Source of the DNA: CAYYNP01 sp964472545
GTDB lineage: Bacteria > Planctomycetota > Planctomycetia > Pirellulales > Thermoguttaceae
Length of the DNA: 64,000 nt
Direction: 5' to 3'
Assembly (NCBI GenBank): GCA_964472545.1
Contig: CAYYNP010000010.1
Span: 9,736-73,735 of the forward strand
Shown: in pieces, positions 44,690 through 53,968 of the stretch
Layout of the letters: every line of letters begins with the position of its first letter
Position numbering within the stretch: the stretch's first letter is position 1
Made by a program: the position numbers and the translations under genes
Notes under the pieces: model-generated
What the model saw: the letters and a program-made list of their open reading frames with translations, nothing else
The model's database searches: none
Told to the model about the DNA's origin: nothing

Positions 44690-47557
44690 ATGAAGTTCAG
44701 TCAGCTTATCCTGCTATTGCCCTGCCACAGTTTGGAGGACTTCGCGCTGCAGAGGGAGCCCGAGGATGCCGAAGGCCTGCTCTCGGCCTGGTCGGCGCTC
44801 TGGCACCCGGCGCTGGTCGCGTGCGTTGAAGACGTGCCGACCTGGTTCCCTGCGGAAGAACCTCCGCAGGCGCCGGCCGGCAACCTCGTGATCGTGCCGA
44901 AATGCGCCGAGTCGATGGTGCCCACCGATTGGCTTGATCGGGCTGAGGACGGCGGGGCTTGCGTGATTCGCGGCCTCCACGTCCGCGAGGAACTCCTTGC
45001 CGCCGCCCTGCAACACCTCGATCCGCCCGCCGCCGGGATCGACCCCAAGAGCGTCGATCCCGCGCTCGTCGATGATTTTCTCGCCCTGGGATTTTGCCAC
45101 CTCCTGGTGGAGTTACTTACCCGCCAGTTGCGTTACATGAGCAATCTCGACGAGGCCTCCTTCAAATCGGCCTTGCTCGCCGCCGCCGAGGCAGCGCTAC
45201 AACCCGACGGCGAAACGGCCCACGCCCAACTCCAATCGTCCTTCGACTTGCTCCACGAGGGTCGAGAATATTTCTATCCGGTCGAATCGCATCTGCTCGA
45301 TCTCACGCTGGTTGCGCCCACCACCATTGGGGAGTCACTGCGGGCCGATCTCTCGGACGAAGTGCCCGTCAATCTGCTCATCTCCGGCGAGACATTGGCG
45401 CAAATCGCCAAGACCGAACCTGCTACGCTGGCCGCTCTGGCCGAAGCCGTCGAAAAAAAGGCGGCGGCAATCGTGGGCGGTGAGTTGTCCGAACCGGAAT
45501 TACCGCTGATGATACCCGAGGCCATCCGGCGGAATATCGTCGCCGGGATAGAGACGTATCAGCGCCACCTCGGCAGCCGCCCGACGGTCTTCGGCCGCCG
45601 GCGTTTCGGGCTCTCGCCGGTATTGCCGCAGATCCTAAAGCAACTCGGGTTCTCCGGCGCGATGCACGCCACGCTCGACGACGGCCGCTTCCCCACGGGC
45701 AACCAGAGCCGAATCCAGTGGCAGGGCATTGATGCCAGCGCGATTGAGGCCGTCTGCCGCGTGCCGATCGACGTCAATCGGGCCGACGCCTTCCTCCGTC
45801 TGCCGGAACGCCTCGGCGACGCGATGGATCTGGACCACGTGGCCACCGTGGTCTTCGCCCATTGGCCGGGCCGCTCGAGCCCGTGGTACCGGGACCTGAA
45901 ACGGATTGCCGCCTATTCGCCCGTGTTGGGGACGTTCCAGACCATCGACAACTACTTCGACGAGACCGGACTCGCCGGCCAACAGACGCAATACAAGGCC
46001 GATCAATACCGCTCACCCTATCTGCGTCAAGCGGTCGGCGCGGGGCAAGTCGATCCGCTTTCTCGTTGGGTCCGGTACTACCGGCGAACTTCCGCCGCGG
46101 AGGCCGCGCAGACTCTCGGCGCGCTCGAATCGTTGATGGGCGGAACGGCGGCGTCGGAAGCCTCCGACTCGTTGCTCGATGAGATTCAGACGGCGCGCAC
46201 CGCCGAGCCCGACTCGGCCGACGATATCGAGCAGCGTTTGCGCGACGGCCTCAGCGCGGCGGCGGAACGCTTCGGCCGTAAGCTGACCGGGGCCAAACCC
46301 ACGGGGCCCTCGTCACCTGCCGGTTATCTGGTGGCCAATCCGTTCGGATTTGAGAGGCGCTTGCACGTCGGCGTACCGGACTTGGCCGATCCGCCCGACG
46401 TCGCCGGGCCGGTTCGGGCCGTTGACGACGACGTGGCGGTGGTCGACGTGCCGGCGATGGGCTTCGCCTGGATCGGACCGGGATCCGGTACCGCCCCGGT
46501 CGAACACGTTGCGAAGAAGACGCGGCGCAGGAAGCAGAAGAAGGAGAAGGAGGAGCCGCCGCTGGCCGAAGAGCAGACGCTGCGCAACGACTTCTTCGAG
46601 ATCGCGATCGATCCGCATACGGGGGCGCTGCGTTCGATCTCCGACTACCGCACGCGCGGGGCGCGAGCCGCGCAGCAAATTGCGATGCGCCTGGCACGCG
46701 GACGCGACCAACAGACCGGCGGAGACGGAGAATACTCGATCATGGCGGCCGATCGGATCGCCGTGACCTCGCCCGGACCACTGGTCGGCGAGATCGTCTG
46801 CGAAGGCCGGCTTCTCGATCGCGAGGGCCGCAAGCTGGCAAAGTATGCCCAAACGACCCGCGTCCGTCGCGGCAGCCGCGTGATCGAAATTGGAATCGAC
46901 CTCGAGCCCGGCCGGTTGCCCGACGCCGATCCCTGGCATTCGTATTACGCCGCCCGATTCGCATGGGCCGACGCCACGTCGAATCTCTACCGCAGCGTGA
47001 ACCTGGCCAACGTGCCGACCGGCGCCGCGCAGTTGGAGGCTCCACACTTCGTCGACGTCCGTTCGAGCAAAGTCCGCACGACGCTGTTGACCGCGGGGTT
47101 ACCGTATCATCGTCGCTTCGGACTAAGGAAGCTCGATACGCTGTTGATCGTCCACGGCGAGACGGCCCGCTCGTTTCGATTCGGCATCGGCATCGACCTG
47201 CCGCACCCGATGCACGCCGCGTTGGACTTTCTTGCCCCAGAGACGGTCCTGTCTGGCGTGGGCGCGCCGCCGGCACCGTTCGGATGGCTGTTTCATCTCG
47301 ACCGCCGCAACGTCGTGGCCACCCACTGGGAGCCGTTGACGGTTGACGGCGCCGTCGAAGGCTATCGAACCCGGTTGTTGGAGATCGACGGCCGCCAGAC
47401 GCCACTCGGCCTGCGTTCGATCCGCTCGGTCGCCTCGGCCGTGATGATCAACCCCGGCGACGCCGCCGAGGCCGAGTTGCCCACCAAAGGCGACCGTGTT
47501 GCCGTCGAGCTTGGCCCACACAGGTGGGTTGAACTCGAAGTCCGTTTCGATCGGTAG
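44690..47557 (+). CDS. GH38/alpha-mannosidase-like protein, probably cytoplasmic
   Basis: A 955-residue protein without signal peptide; MKFSQLILLLPCHSLEDF at 44690 was chosen as start, with no strong ribosome binding site. The N-terminal half is a helical/alpha-beta domain resembling the catalytic part of GH38/GH57-type enzymes (YPVESHLLDL, then HLGSRPTVFGRRRFGLSPVL). The classic HSHWDxEW signature of GH38 is not visible, so catalytic competence is uncertain. The C-terminal 330 residues look like the GH38 beta-sandwich region (NDFFEIAIDPHTGALRSISD). A very basic/acidic linker (KKTRRRKQKKEKEEPPL) separates the halves near residue 610. The endonuclease IV gene starts 9 bases after the stop, suggesting cotranscription. 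Activity on mannosides is inference. Confidence 0.65.
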   Translation: MKFSQLILLLPCHSLEDFALQREPEDAEGLLSAWSALWHPALVACVEDVPTWFPAEEPPQAPAGNLVIVPKCAESMVPTDWLDRAEDGGACVIRGLHVREELLAAALQHLDPPAAGIDPKSVDPALVDDFLALGFCHLLVELLTRQLRYMSNLDEASFKSALLAAAEAALQPDGETAHAQLQSSFDLLHEGREYFYPVESHLLDLTLVAPTTIGESLRADLSDEVPVNLLISGETLAQIAKTEPATLAALAEAVEKKAAAIVGGELSEPELPLMIPEAIRRNIVAGIETYQRHLGSRPTVFGRRRFGLSPVLPQILKQLGFSGAMHATLDDGRFPTGNQSRIQWQGIDASAIEAVCRVPIDVNRADAFLRLPERLGDAMDLDHVATVVFAHWPGRSSPWYRDLKRIAAYSPVLGTFQTIDNYFDETGLAGQQTQYKADQYRSPYLRQAVGAGQVDPLSRWVRYYRRTSAAEAAQTLGALESLMGGTAASEASDSLLDEIQTARTAEPDSADDIEQRLRDGLSAAAERFGRKLTGAKPTGPSSPAGYLVANPFGFERRLHVGVPDLADPPDVAGPVRAVDDDVAVVDVPAMGFAWIGPGSGTAPVEHVAKKTRRRKQKKEKEEPPLAEEQTLRNDFFEIAIDPHTGALRSISDYRTRGARAAQQIAMRLARGRDQQTGGDGEYSIMAADRIAVTSPGPLVGEIVCEGRLLDREGRKLAKYAQTTRVRRGSRVIEIGIDLEPGRLPDADPWHSYYAARFAWADATSNLYRSVNLANVPTGAAQLEAPHFVDVRSSKVRTTLLTAGLPYHRRFGLRKLDTLLIVHGETARSFRFGIGIDLPHPMHAALDFLAPETVLSGVGAPPAPFGWLFHLDRRNVVATHWEPLTVDGAVEGYRTRLLEIDGRQTPLGLRSIRSVASAVMINPGDAAEAELPTKGDRVAVELGPHRWVELEVRFDR

Positions 47558-47566
47558 GCCGGGCCG

Positions 47567-48463
47567 ATGTCGAACGCAGTTCCAATCTTGGGCGCCCACA
47601 TGAGCATTGCCGGCGGCTACCACAAGGCCGTCGAACGTGCGGCGGCCGTCGGCTGCCAATGCGTGCAGGTCTTCACGGGCAACCCTCGCGCATTCGCGGT
47701 GGCGTCGCGGCGTGTGTCGAAGACAAACTCAACGGGCGCGGAGGCCGAGCCGTTTCAGGCCGCGCTGCAACGCCTCGGCGTTTCGCATCCGATTGCCCAC
47801 GATTCATACTTGATCAACTTGGCCAGCCCCGACGACAAGCTCTGGCGGAAATCGGTCACGGCGTTTGTGGGCGAGCTGCGCCGGGCGGAGACGCTGGGGA
47901 TACCCTACGTCGTCACACACCCGGGAGCCTACGTCGCCAGCAGCGAGACCCGGGGACTACGGCGGATCGTGCGTGCGCTGAACGAGATCCACCGGCGAAC
48001 CGAAAGCCTCGCGGCCGAATGCCTCTTGGAGACCACCGCCGGACAAGGCACGACGCTTGGCTGGCGATTTGAACACTTGGCGGAGATCTTCGACGGCGTG
48101 AAACACCCCGATCGGATCGGCGTCTGTTTCGACACGTGCCACGTCTTCGCCGCCGGCTATCGGTTGGGCACGAAGCGGCAGTATCTGGCCACGATGCGCG
48201 AGTTCGACGCCCTGGTCGGGCTGAGACGGATTCGGGCGTTTCACCTGAACGACAGCCGCCGCGAACTCGGCTCTCGCGTCGACCGTCACGCCCACATCGG
48301 CCGCGGCCACCTGGGCGTCGAGCCGTTTCGCCATTTGTTGAACGATCGCCGCTTCCGCAAGGTGCCGATGTATCTGGAAACGCCAAAAGAGAAGGTAGAC
48401 GGCGTGGACATGGACGTCGTCAACCTGAAGCTACTCCGAAGCCTTACGCCAATAAGAGGCTGA
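47567..48463 (+). CDS. nfo: Endonuclease IV (AP endonuclease)
   Basis: A 298-residue protein of normal family length. All the zinc-ligand motifs of endonuclease IV are visible in order: LGAHMSIAGG, PIAHDSYLINLA, VTHPGAY, LLETTAGQG, CFDTCHVFAAGY, FHLNDS, DRHAHIGRGHLG and YLETPKEK. The enzyme cuts 5' of abasic sites in base-excision repair in the cytoplasm. It starts 9 bases after the GH38-like gene, an unusual pairing that is probably only transcriptional coupling. It converges with the acetylesterase gene, with a tandem repeat in between. Confidence 0.96.
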   Translation: MSNAVPILGAHMSIAGGYHKAVERAAAVGCQCVQVFTGNPRAFAVASRRVSKTNSTGAEAEPFQAALQRLGVSHPIAHDSYLINLASPDDKLWRKSVTAFVGELRRAETLGIPYVVTHPGAYVASSETRGLRRIVRALNEIHRRTESLAAECLLETTAGQGTTLGWRFEHLAEIFDGVKHPDRIGVCFDTCHVFAAGYRLGTKRQYLATMREFDALVGLRRIRAFHLNDSRRELGSRVDRHAHIGRGHLGVEPFRHLLNDRRFRKVPMYLETPKEKVDGVDMDVVNLKLLRSLTPIRG

Positions 48464-48479
48464 ACAGAGTTCTCCTCCC

Positions 48480-48511
48480 GTCACCTTGTCACCCCGTCAC
48501 CTTGTCACCCC
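48480..48511. repeat. Two perfect 16-bp tandem repeats between convergent genes
   Basis: GTCACCTTGTCACCCC occurs at 48480-48495 and again at 48496-48511, in the 57-base gap between the nfo and acetylesterase stops. Each unit itself contains two GTCACC cores. Function unknown; not a hairpin. Confidence 0.75.
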
Positions 48512-48520
48512 CTCGCCCCA

Positions 48521-50266
48521 TCACTCGGCCAACGACACACCGTGTCCCTTGTTATACAGCCCCAACACCTCTTCCTCCGAAAGCGGACGCGACCAGATGC
48601 CGACCTCGTCGAATACCTCGAACTGGTGCTCGATCTTCGATAGATTGCCGATCATCAGTGTCGCCTGCTCGGCCGGCAGGATGTGGTTTTCGTCCTGCAC
48701 GCCCCAGTACGGCTTGTCCAATTGTCCGTACGGCAAGTCGCGCAGTTGTTTGCCGCCCTTGGGAGCCGCCACACCGTCGATGTAGATCTCGAAGGCCTTC
48801 CGGGAGCCGTCGTAGACGGCCACCACGTGATGCCAATCGAAGCCGTCAGAGATCACGTTGCCCGGACCGCCGTTGAACTTGAAGCCCTTGGTGCCGCCGT
48901 CGAATCCGGCCGTCATGAAGACCCCGCCCTTGGTGCCCTTGCAGGTGACGTCCCAGCCGGCGACGTTGGCCGTGAGGCTGTAGTACCAGGTGTCCGGGCC
49001 GTATTCGATCTCCTTGCCGACGCCTTTGCCGATCCGCCCGCAGCCGTAGTAGTTCGTGCGATACCAGTAGGAGATCGAGAGATTCTCGATGTGGCCGCTC
49101 GGGCCGAGCACGTCGCGATAGTCCGGCACGCGGACGTGCTGCTGGCCGGTGAGTCTTAAGCACCGCCCACGCACGCCGTCTAGCCGCTCGGCAGTGCCAA
49201 CGACTTGCCCGTCGGCGTCGCCGGCCCAATCGCGAGCCGTGTTGCCCTCGCTTTCGTCGAACGGCCAATAGGCGACGAGCCCTTGCCTGAGCTTGGCCAG
49301 GTTGTAATCCGAGTCGACCGGCTCGGGTCGGGTCGTGTACTTCTCGCCAGCTTTTCGAGTGGCCGCGTTGTCTTGCGGAACGGTCTTCGCGGCGAACGGC
49401 AGCAGCGCCTTGCCGGCCCGCTCGCCGATGGTGAGCATACTGGGTGTGTTGTAATGGGCCTTCGGATAGAGGTCCATTGTCGAGATCCACGTAGCGTGCG
49501 GATCCTCTTCGGCCACCTTCTGCTGCGCGGCGCGGATCACGTCCCCACCGCCCTTGCGATTCCACACCGGCGCCGGGCCGATTTGGATAATCAACACCGG
49601 CAACTCGGGCACGGCCAGTTCGGTACGTACGTCGTGAACCAGGTCGCGCAAGTTCCGTTCGTAATGGTGCCAGAAGCCGGTCGAGCGGTCTTCCGGGACC
49701 TCTTCGGCCAGCGAGTCGTTCTCGCCCTGGAACCAGACGAAGCCGGCGACTTCGATCTTGCGGCCGTCGTACGCCGGATAGTCGACGCCGGGATCGGCCA
49801 GGAATCGATGAAAACGCCGCATCATCCGCAAGTAGAGATCGCCCGCCTCGCCGCCGGCCCGTTTCACCGCACTCGGCGGGCGCCAACGCGTGTGCAACTG
49901 CGTGCCGCCTAGGGCCGACTTGAAGAAGACGATCGGGCTCTCCACCGCGTCGCCGAGGATCCGCCCCATCACCAATTCCGGGCCGAAGACGTTATCGGAA
50001 GCCGGGCCACCGCCAAACCCCACACCCAGCGGGCCGGAGATTTTCTTGGCGAAGATGCACCAGGCATCGTTGCGCGGCCGATCGATTCCTGGGAAACGCT
50101 CCGTGCAGATCTCGCCGAAGTAGTTATGGCCCTCCATGTTCGACTGCCCGGCCATCAGGTAAACCTTCAGCGGTGGCAGTTCTCCTTCGGCGGCGGCGGC
50201 GCGCAGCGTGCCGGTCAGAAGAAGACCGAACAGGAAGAGGGGGGTAATCCGTCGTACGTTGTGCAT
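48521..50266 (-). CDS. Secreted sialate O-acetylesterase-like (CE6/SASA) protein with LamG domain
   Basis: A 581-residue protein starting at 50266 (AAGGA upstream) with a signal peptide (LFLFGLLLTGTLRAAAAE). Residues 32-300 are a SASA/carbohydrate-esterase family 6 domain of the SGNH type: nucleophile Ser in YLMAGQSNMEGH and the later block FVWFQGENDS. The C-terminal part from about residue 340 is a LamG/concanavalin-like domain (YWPFDESEGNTARDWAG and WHHVVAVYDGSRKAFEIYID). Enzymes of this family remove acetyl groups from sugars such as xylan or sialic acid; the LamG domain probably anchors it to glycan. It lies 15 bases downstream of the PDZ-DUF6288-HEAT gene, so the two are cotranscribed. 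Confidence 0.88.
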   Translation of the reverse strand: MHNVRRITPLFLFGLLLTGTLRAAAAEGELPPLKVYLMAGQSNMEGHNYFGEICTERFPGIDRPRNDAWCIFAKKISGPLGVGFGGGPASDNVFGPELVMGRILGDAVESPIVFFKSALGGTQLHTRWRPPSAVKRAGGEAGDLYLRMMRRFHRFLADPGVDYPAYDGRKIEVAGFVWFQGENDSLAEEVPEDRSTGFWHHYERNLRDLVHDVRTELAVPELPVLIIQIGPAPVWNRKGGGDVIRAAQQKVAEEDPHATWISTMDLYPKAHYNTPSMLTIGERAGKALLPFAAKTVPQDNAATRKAGEKYTTRPEPVDSDYNLAKLRQGLVAYWPFDESEGNTARDWAGDADGQVVGTAERLDGVRGRCLRLTGQQHVRVPDYRDVLGPSGHIENLSISYWYRTNYYGCGRIGKGVGKEIEYGPDTWYYSLTANVAGWDVTCKGTKGGVFMTAGFDGGTKGFKFNGGPGNVISDGFDWHHVVAVYDGSRKAFEIYIDGVAAPKGGKQLRDLPYGQLDKPYWGVQDENHILPAEQATLMIGNLSKIEHQFEVFDEVGIWSRPLSEEEVLGLYNKGHGVSLAE

Positions 50267-50281
50267 GAAAGGTCCTTCGTA

Positions 50282-53200
50282 TCAGTTTCGGTTCTTCGGC
50301 GGCCGCGGTGGCGTTGGGTAGGCCACCGGGTCCATCTTTCTGAGCGTCGATTCGAGCGAGGCGACGCGTTTCTGGAGTTGGGCCTTTTGCGCGTCGGTTT
50401 CTGCTTCTTCAAGACGCTGTTGCGTTTCCTTCAACTTGGCCTCGAACAGCGGCATCGCGGCTTTCGCGTTGGCACCGATTTCAGCCAACGCCGACGCGGC
50501 CATCCCGGCGAAATAGCCGTGTTCGGCGCGGCTCTCGATCAACAGGGCCTCGACGATCGCGTCGACGTTGTGCCCTCGCTTGGCCATCGCCACCAGCGAC
50601 TGACGCAACCGGTTGCGGCCGAAGATGCTCTGCTCGGCGAGGAACGCGCGGATTGTGCCGGCAGCCATGCCCTCGGCTTCCGGCTCGGCGACGTAGTTGA
50701 GCACGTGCGACACTCCCGCCCGGACCCACCACTCGTCGTCGTCGGCCAGAGGGACGATCTTGTCGAGATGCGCTGCGGCGGACTTGCCGCAGTTGGACAG
50801 CGCCATCAAGGCCCCCTCGCGGACGTACATGTCTTCGTGCCCCAGCAGCGGCAGCAGCTTGGGGACCGCCCCTCCCGCAATATCCGGCGTCATCACCGAC
50901 CGTTTGTGCCCCCTGCCCAGGCCGTTCATTCCGAAGGGGCCGGCCAATGCGTCGCAGCCGGCGCGGATCACGCGGATATCTTCCGAGTCGAGCGCTGCCA
51001 GGATAAACGGCATTGCCTTCTCGCCCTCGGCCATCAGAGAGTAGGCGGCGTCGCGGCGGATTCGCGAATCGATATGGCCGAGATATTTTGCCCGCTCTTC
51101 GATCGACATCGAAAACTGCGCCGGCTGGTCCTTAATGCCGACGAAGTCGGCTCGCAGTACGTCGAGATCGACGTTGGGCTGGCCCGGTGGATCAATGATC
51201 AGGCCGGTCGTGTTGGGGGCCAACACGCTCTCGAGTTGCGGCCGGCGTGGCGTCTTGGCGCTAAGGTCGGGTGCTGCAATCACGGGCCCGGAGGCCCAGT
51301 CTCTTGGCCGTGGACGAAACGCCAGTGCGTCGCCGCCGGTGCTGGCGTAGAGCCCGAAATCGGCCCCGTTACCGGAGGAGACGCGCACCGCGAGCACGTT
51401 GCGGCCGTTGCGCAGCAGGTCGACAACCTCGGGCTCCAGCGGAATGGTCGTCAGCGCCAGGATGTACATCCGCGGCCCTTGTAGAGCGTCGGACCAGAGG
51501 ATCGGATGTCCGTTGAGATAGGCCACGGCCTGGGAGCTTCGCAACAAACGCAGCACGAAGACCATGGCCTCGTAGTCGGTTTGCCGACACTCGAAGGTGA
51601 TGCGGATGTAGGGGGTTCCCCCCGGCTTGGCGCGCATTCCCTTATCATCCCGCCCGCTCACCAACGGCCCGCTGCCCGTGTCCCATTGGCTGTCGTCGAA
51701 CTCGACCGCCGTCCATCCCGCCGGCGGGCTCTCTCCGCGCGGCACGGAAAGCATCCGCCAGGGCAGCTTCTCGCCGGGATAGCCGAGCGTGGTCGCCGCG
51801 ACCAACGCGGTCCAACTCTGCAATCGCTCGGTCAACACGCCCTCTTCGTAGAGCACGTTCAGCGCGGAGATCTTCGGCCAATACCCGATGGGGATATCCG
51901 CCACCCGCAGCGTGGCCGCCCTGGCCCGAGGGTCGATCTTCCACGTCGACTCGTTCTCCTTCCATAGCATTTCGCAGTAGAACGCCCAGCGGCACGCGTC
52001 GCCCGGCGTGGCCAGTTCGCGACGTGCGAGGAGTTGGTAGATGCCGGCCTTGGGGTCGGCGGCCAATCGCTCGAAGGCCTCGCGGGCCGCCGGCGAGGTG
52101 TAAGTGAGCCACTTGTGCTGGCGATAGAGCTTCTCGGCCTCGTTGATTTCCGCCGCGCCTTTGGCCGTACGGATCCGCCAGTTGTAGCTGCCGCGGCGCG
52201 GGTGCTCGCCGCGGGTGAGCCTATCCAGGTCGGTCCAGACGCGGCGAGCCAGGGCCAGATCACGGCCGGCGATCGCCGCTTCGATCTTGGTAAGAGACAA
52301 CTCGAGGTCCTTCTCCGTGCGGTTGGCCGCCGCGAGAAGCTGACGGGCGTCGTCGCTTTCTGATTTCAGTGTGGTGCGAAGCTCGTCGAACCGCCAGCCC
52401 CGATACAATTCCAGCCCCTTCGCGACGTCGGCGGAAAGCTCCCGCGCGGCAAAGACACTCTCCGGCCCGCCGTGAATCCGCAGCACGCGGTAGGGCATGG
52501 CGAACAACTGCGCCACGCCGCCGGTCGAGAGCACGGGGCCGCGATACGTGTACGAGTGCCCGATCACCGACTCCGGCAGCAGGAAACCGCCGTCCCAACG
52601 CCGCGACACGTTCAACAGCCACCGCCAGTGCTCGAGCATGCGCCGATAGTCGGGAGAGTGCGGGTTGCGGGCACCCTGGACGTTCCCCCAGATAAAGCCC
52701 ATAAACCCGCCGGTGTGTCCGCCGGTCCGCCCTCGATAGCTGCCGGTGACCAGGCGCGCATAATACTCGCTGGCGGCCTGGTCGCCCAAGACGCTGGAGA
52801 CGACACCGGGGATCGCGTTCTTGCCGTTGCCGCCGCCGAACTCCGGCCGGTGGTCGCCGTAGGGCACGCCGCCGCGATGGGCAAACCGCGAGAAGAACTT
52901 CGTCGCCCGTGCCAGGGCCGCCTGATCGACCGGCACGCCGGCTTCGTCGAAGAGCACCAGCGCCAGCCAGCAGACCAGCCCGCAGTTGTTCAACGCGCCG
53001 CCTTGAACGTAGCCCGGATTCGGATACGCACCGTGTCCCCAGGTGCCCGACGCTTGCTGGCTCTGGGCCAGCGACTGGCCAATTTCCTGGCACAACGGCA
53101 GCACCGTCCGGTCGCCGGTCTGCAGGTAGTACTCGGCCAGGAAGACGCCCATGTAGCTCCACTCCCAGTTGATCGTGCTGAAGTCGTCGGGATCGAACTG

Positions 53201-53845
53201 TTTGCGATATCCGTACGCCAACCGTCGGGCGTGCTCGATGTACTTCGGCTCGCCGGAGGCCAGCCACGTCAGCCCGTTCAGTGCGAAGCCGACGTAGATC
53301 TTCCCGTCGAACAGGCCGTCGCGGTTCTGGATTCGGGCCAGGTACTCGCAGGCGTCGAGATGGATCGCGCGGCTCTTGGCACAATCAAACGGCCAATCCG
53401 GGCCGAAGTCGCCCAGCTTGCGGATGGGCAGGGTGACGGTCTTCACGTCGCCGGAACGCGTCACTCGCAACGTCATCTTGCCCGACCGTTCGGAGATGTC
53501 GACCTGCTGGCCCATCGCCGTCAGCGGCTCGGCGCCCAACGGCTGGCCGTTGACCTGCGAGATCACGTCGTTGGGCAGCACGATGCCGTCGGCCGGCGAG
53601 CCGTTGTCGACCTCCCGCACCACGAGCGTCTCGCCGAGTATCCAGCCGTTGATGCCCGTCGGCCCCAGCACGTTGGGCACGTAGAACTGCTTGCCGGAGA
53701 GCGCCACGGCGGGGCTGAGCTCGGCGCGTCGGAAGAAGGAGTCCGCAGCCGACGGTGTGGCCGCAGGCGCGTTGCAGAAGCTCAGCAAGAGCGCGGCGAT
53801 GGCAAGTGCCGTTGGCACGACTGAAGGAAGACGTAAAGACGCCAT
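50282..53845 (-). CDS. Secreted PDZ / DUF6288 / HEAT-repeat protein
   Basis: A 1187-residue protein. MASLRLPSVVPTALAIAALLLS at 53845 gives a signal peptide, with AGAGGA upstream; a longer start at 53938 would lack one. Residues 50-150 contain a PDZ-like domain (GINGWILGETLVVREVDNGSPADG and LPNDVISQVNGQPLG). Residues 160-500 form an alpha/alpha-toroid-like domain typical of DUF6288 (LARIQNRDGLFDG, WSYMGVFLAEYYL, QASGTWGHGAYPN). A jelly-roll region with GWTAVEFDDSQWDTGSGPLV follows near 700, and about 950-1150 are HEAT-like repeats with a coiled-coil end. The toroid fold recalls polysaccharide lyases and prenyltransferase-like folds, but no activity is established. It is transcribed with the acetylesterase. 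Confidence 0.8.
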   Translation of the reverse strand: MASLRLPSVVPTALAIAALLLSFCNAPAATPSAADSFFRRAELSPAVALSGKQFYVPNVLGPTGINGWILGETLVVREVDNGSPADGIVLPNDVISQVNGQPLGAEPLTAMGQQVDISERSGKMTLRVTRSGDVKTVTLPIRKLGDFGPDWPFDCAKSRAIHLDACEYLARIQNRDGLFDGKIYVGFALNGLTWLASGEPKYIEHARRLAYGYRKQFDPDDFSTINWEWSYMGVFLAEYYLQTGDRTVLPLCQEIGQSLAQSQQASGTWGHGAYPNPGYVQGGALNNCGLVCWLALVLFDEAGVPVDQAALARATKFFSRFAHRGGVPYGDHRPEFGGGNGKNAIPGVVSSVLGDQAASEYYARLVTGSYRGRTGGHTGGFMGFIWGNVQGARNPHSPDYRRMLEHWRWLLNVSRRWDGGFLLPESVIGHSYTYRGPVLSTGGVAQLFAMPYRVLRIHGGPESVFAARELSADVAKGLELYRGWRFDELRTTLKSESDDARQLLAAANRTEKDLELSLTKIEAAIAGRDLALARRVWTDLDRLTRGEHPRRGSYNWRIRTAKGAAEINEAEKLYRQHKWLTYTSPAAREAFERLAADPKAGIYQLLARRELATPGDACRWAFYCEMLWKENESTWKIDPRARAATLRVADIPIGYWPKISALNVLYEEGVLTERLQSWTALVAATTLGYPGEKLPWRMLSVPRGESPPAGWTAVEFDDSQWDTGSGPLVSGRDDKGMRAKPGGTPYIRITFECRQTDYEAMVFVLRLLRSSQAVAYLNGHPILWSDALQGPRMYILALTTIPLEPEVVDLLRNGRNVLAVRVSSGNGADFGLYASTGGDALAFRPRPRDWASGPVIAAPDLSAKTPRRPQLESVLAPNTTGLIIDPPGQPNVDLDVLRADFVGIKDQPAQFSMSIEERAKYLGHIDSRIRRDAAYSLMAEGEKAMPFILAALDSEDIRVIRAGCDALAGPFGMNGLGRGHKRSVMTPDIAGGAVPKLLPLLGHEDMYVREGALMALSNCGKSAAAHLDKIVPLADDDEWWVRAGVSHVLNYVAEPEAEGMAAGTIRAFLAEQSIFGRNRLRQSLVAMAKRGHNVDAIVEALLIESRAEHGYFAGMAASALAEIGANAKAAMPLFEAKLKETQQRLEEAETDAQKAQLQKRVASLESTLRKMDPVAYPTPPRPPKNRN

Positions 53846-53968
53846 GGAGAGTCCTCTCGAGTTTCTGGACGATGCCGACCGCAGGGCGTCGGCGTCTGGG
53901 GAGGCTTCCATTATAGCCGTCGGTGCAACGGCGAACAAACGACGAGATGCGTGCTTGTCGGGTGGCTG

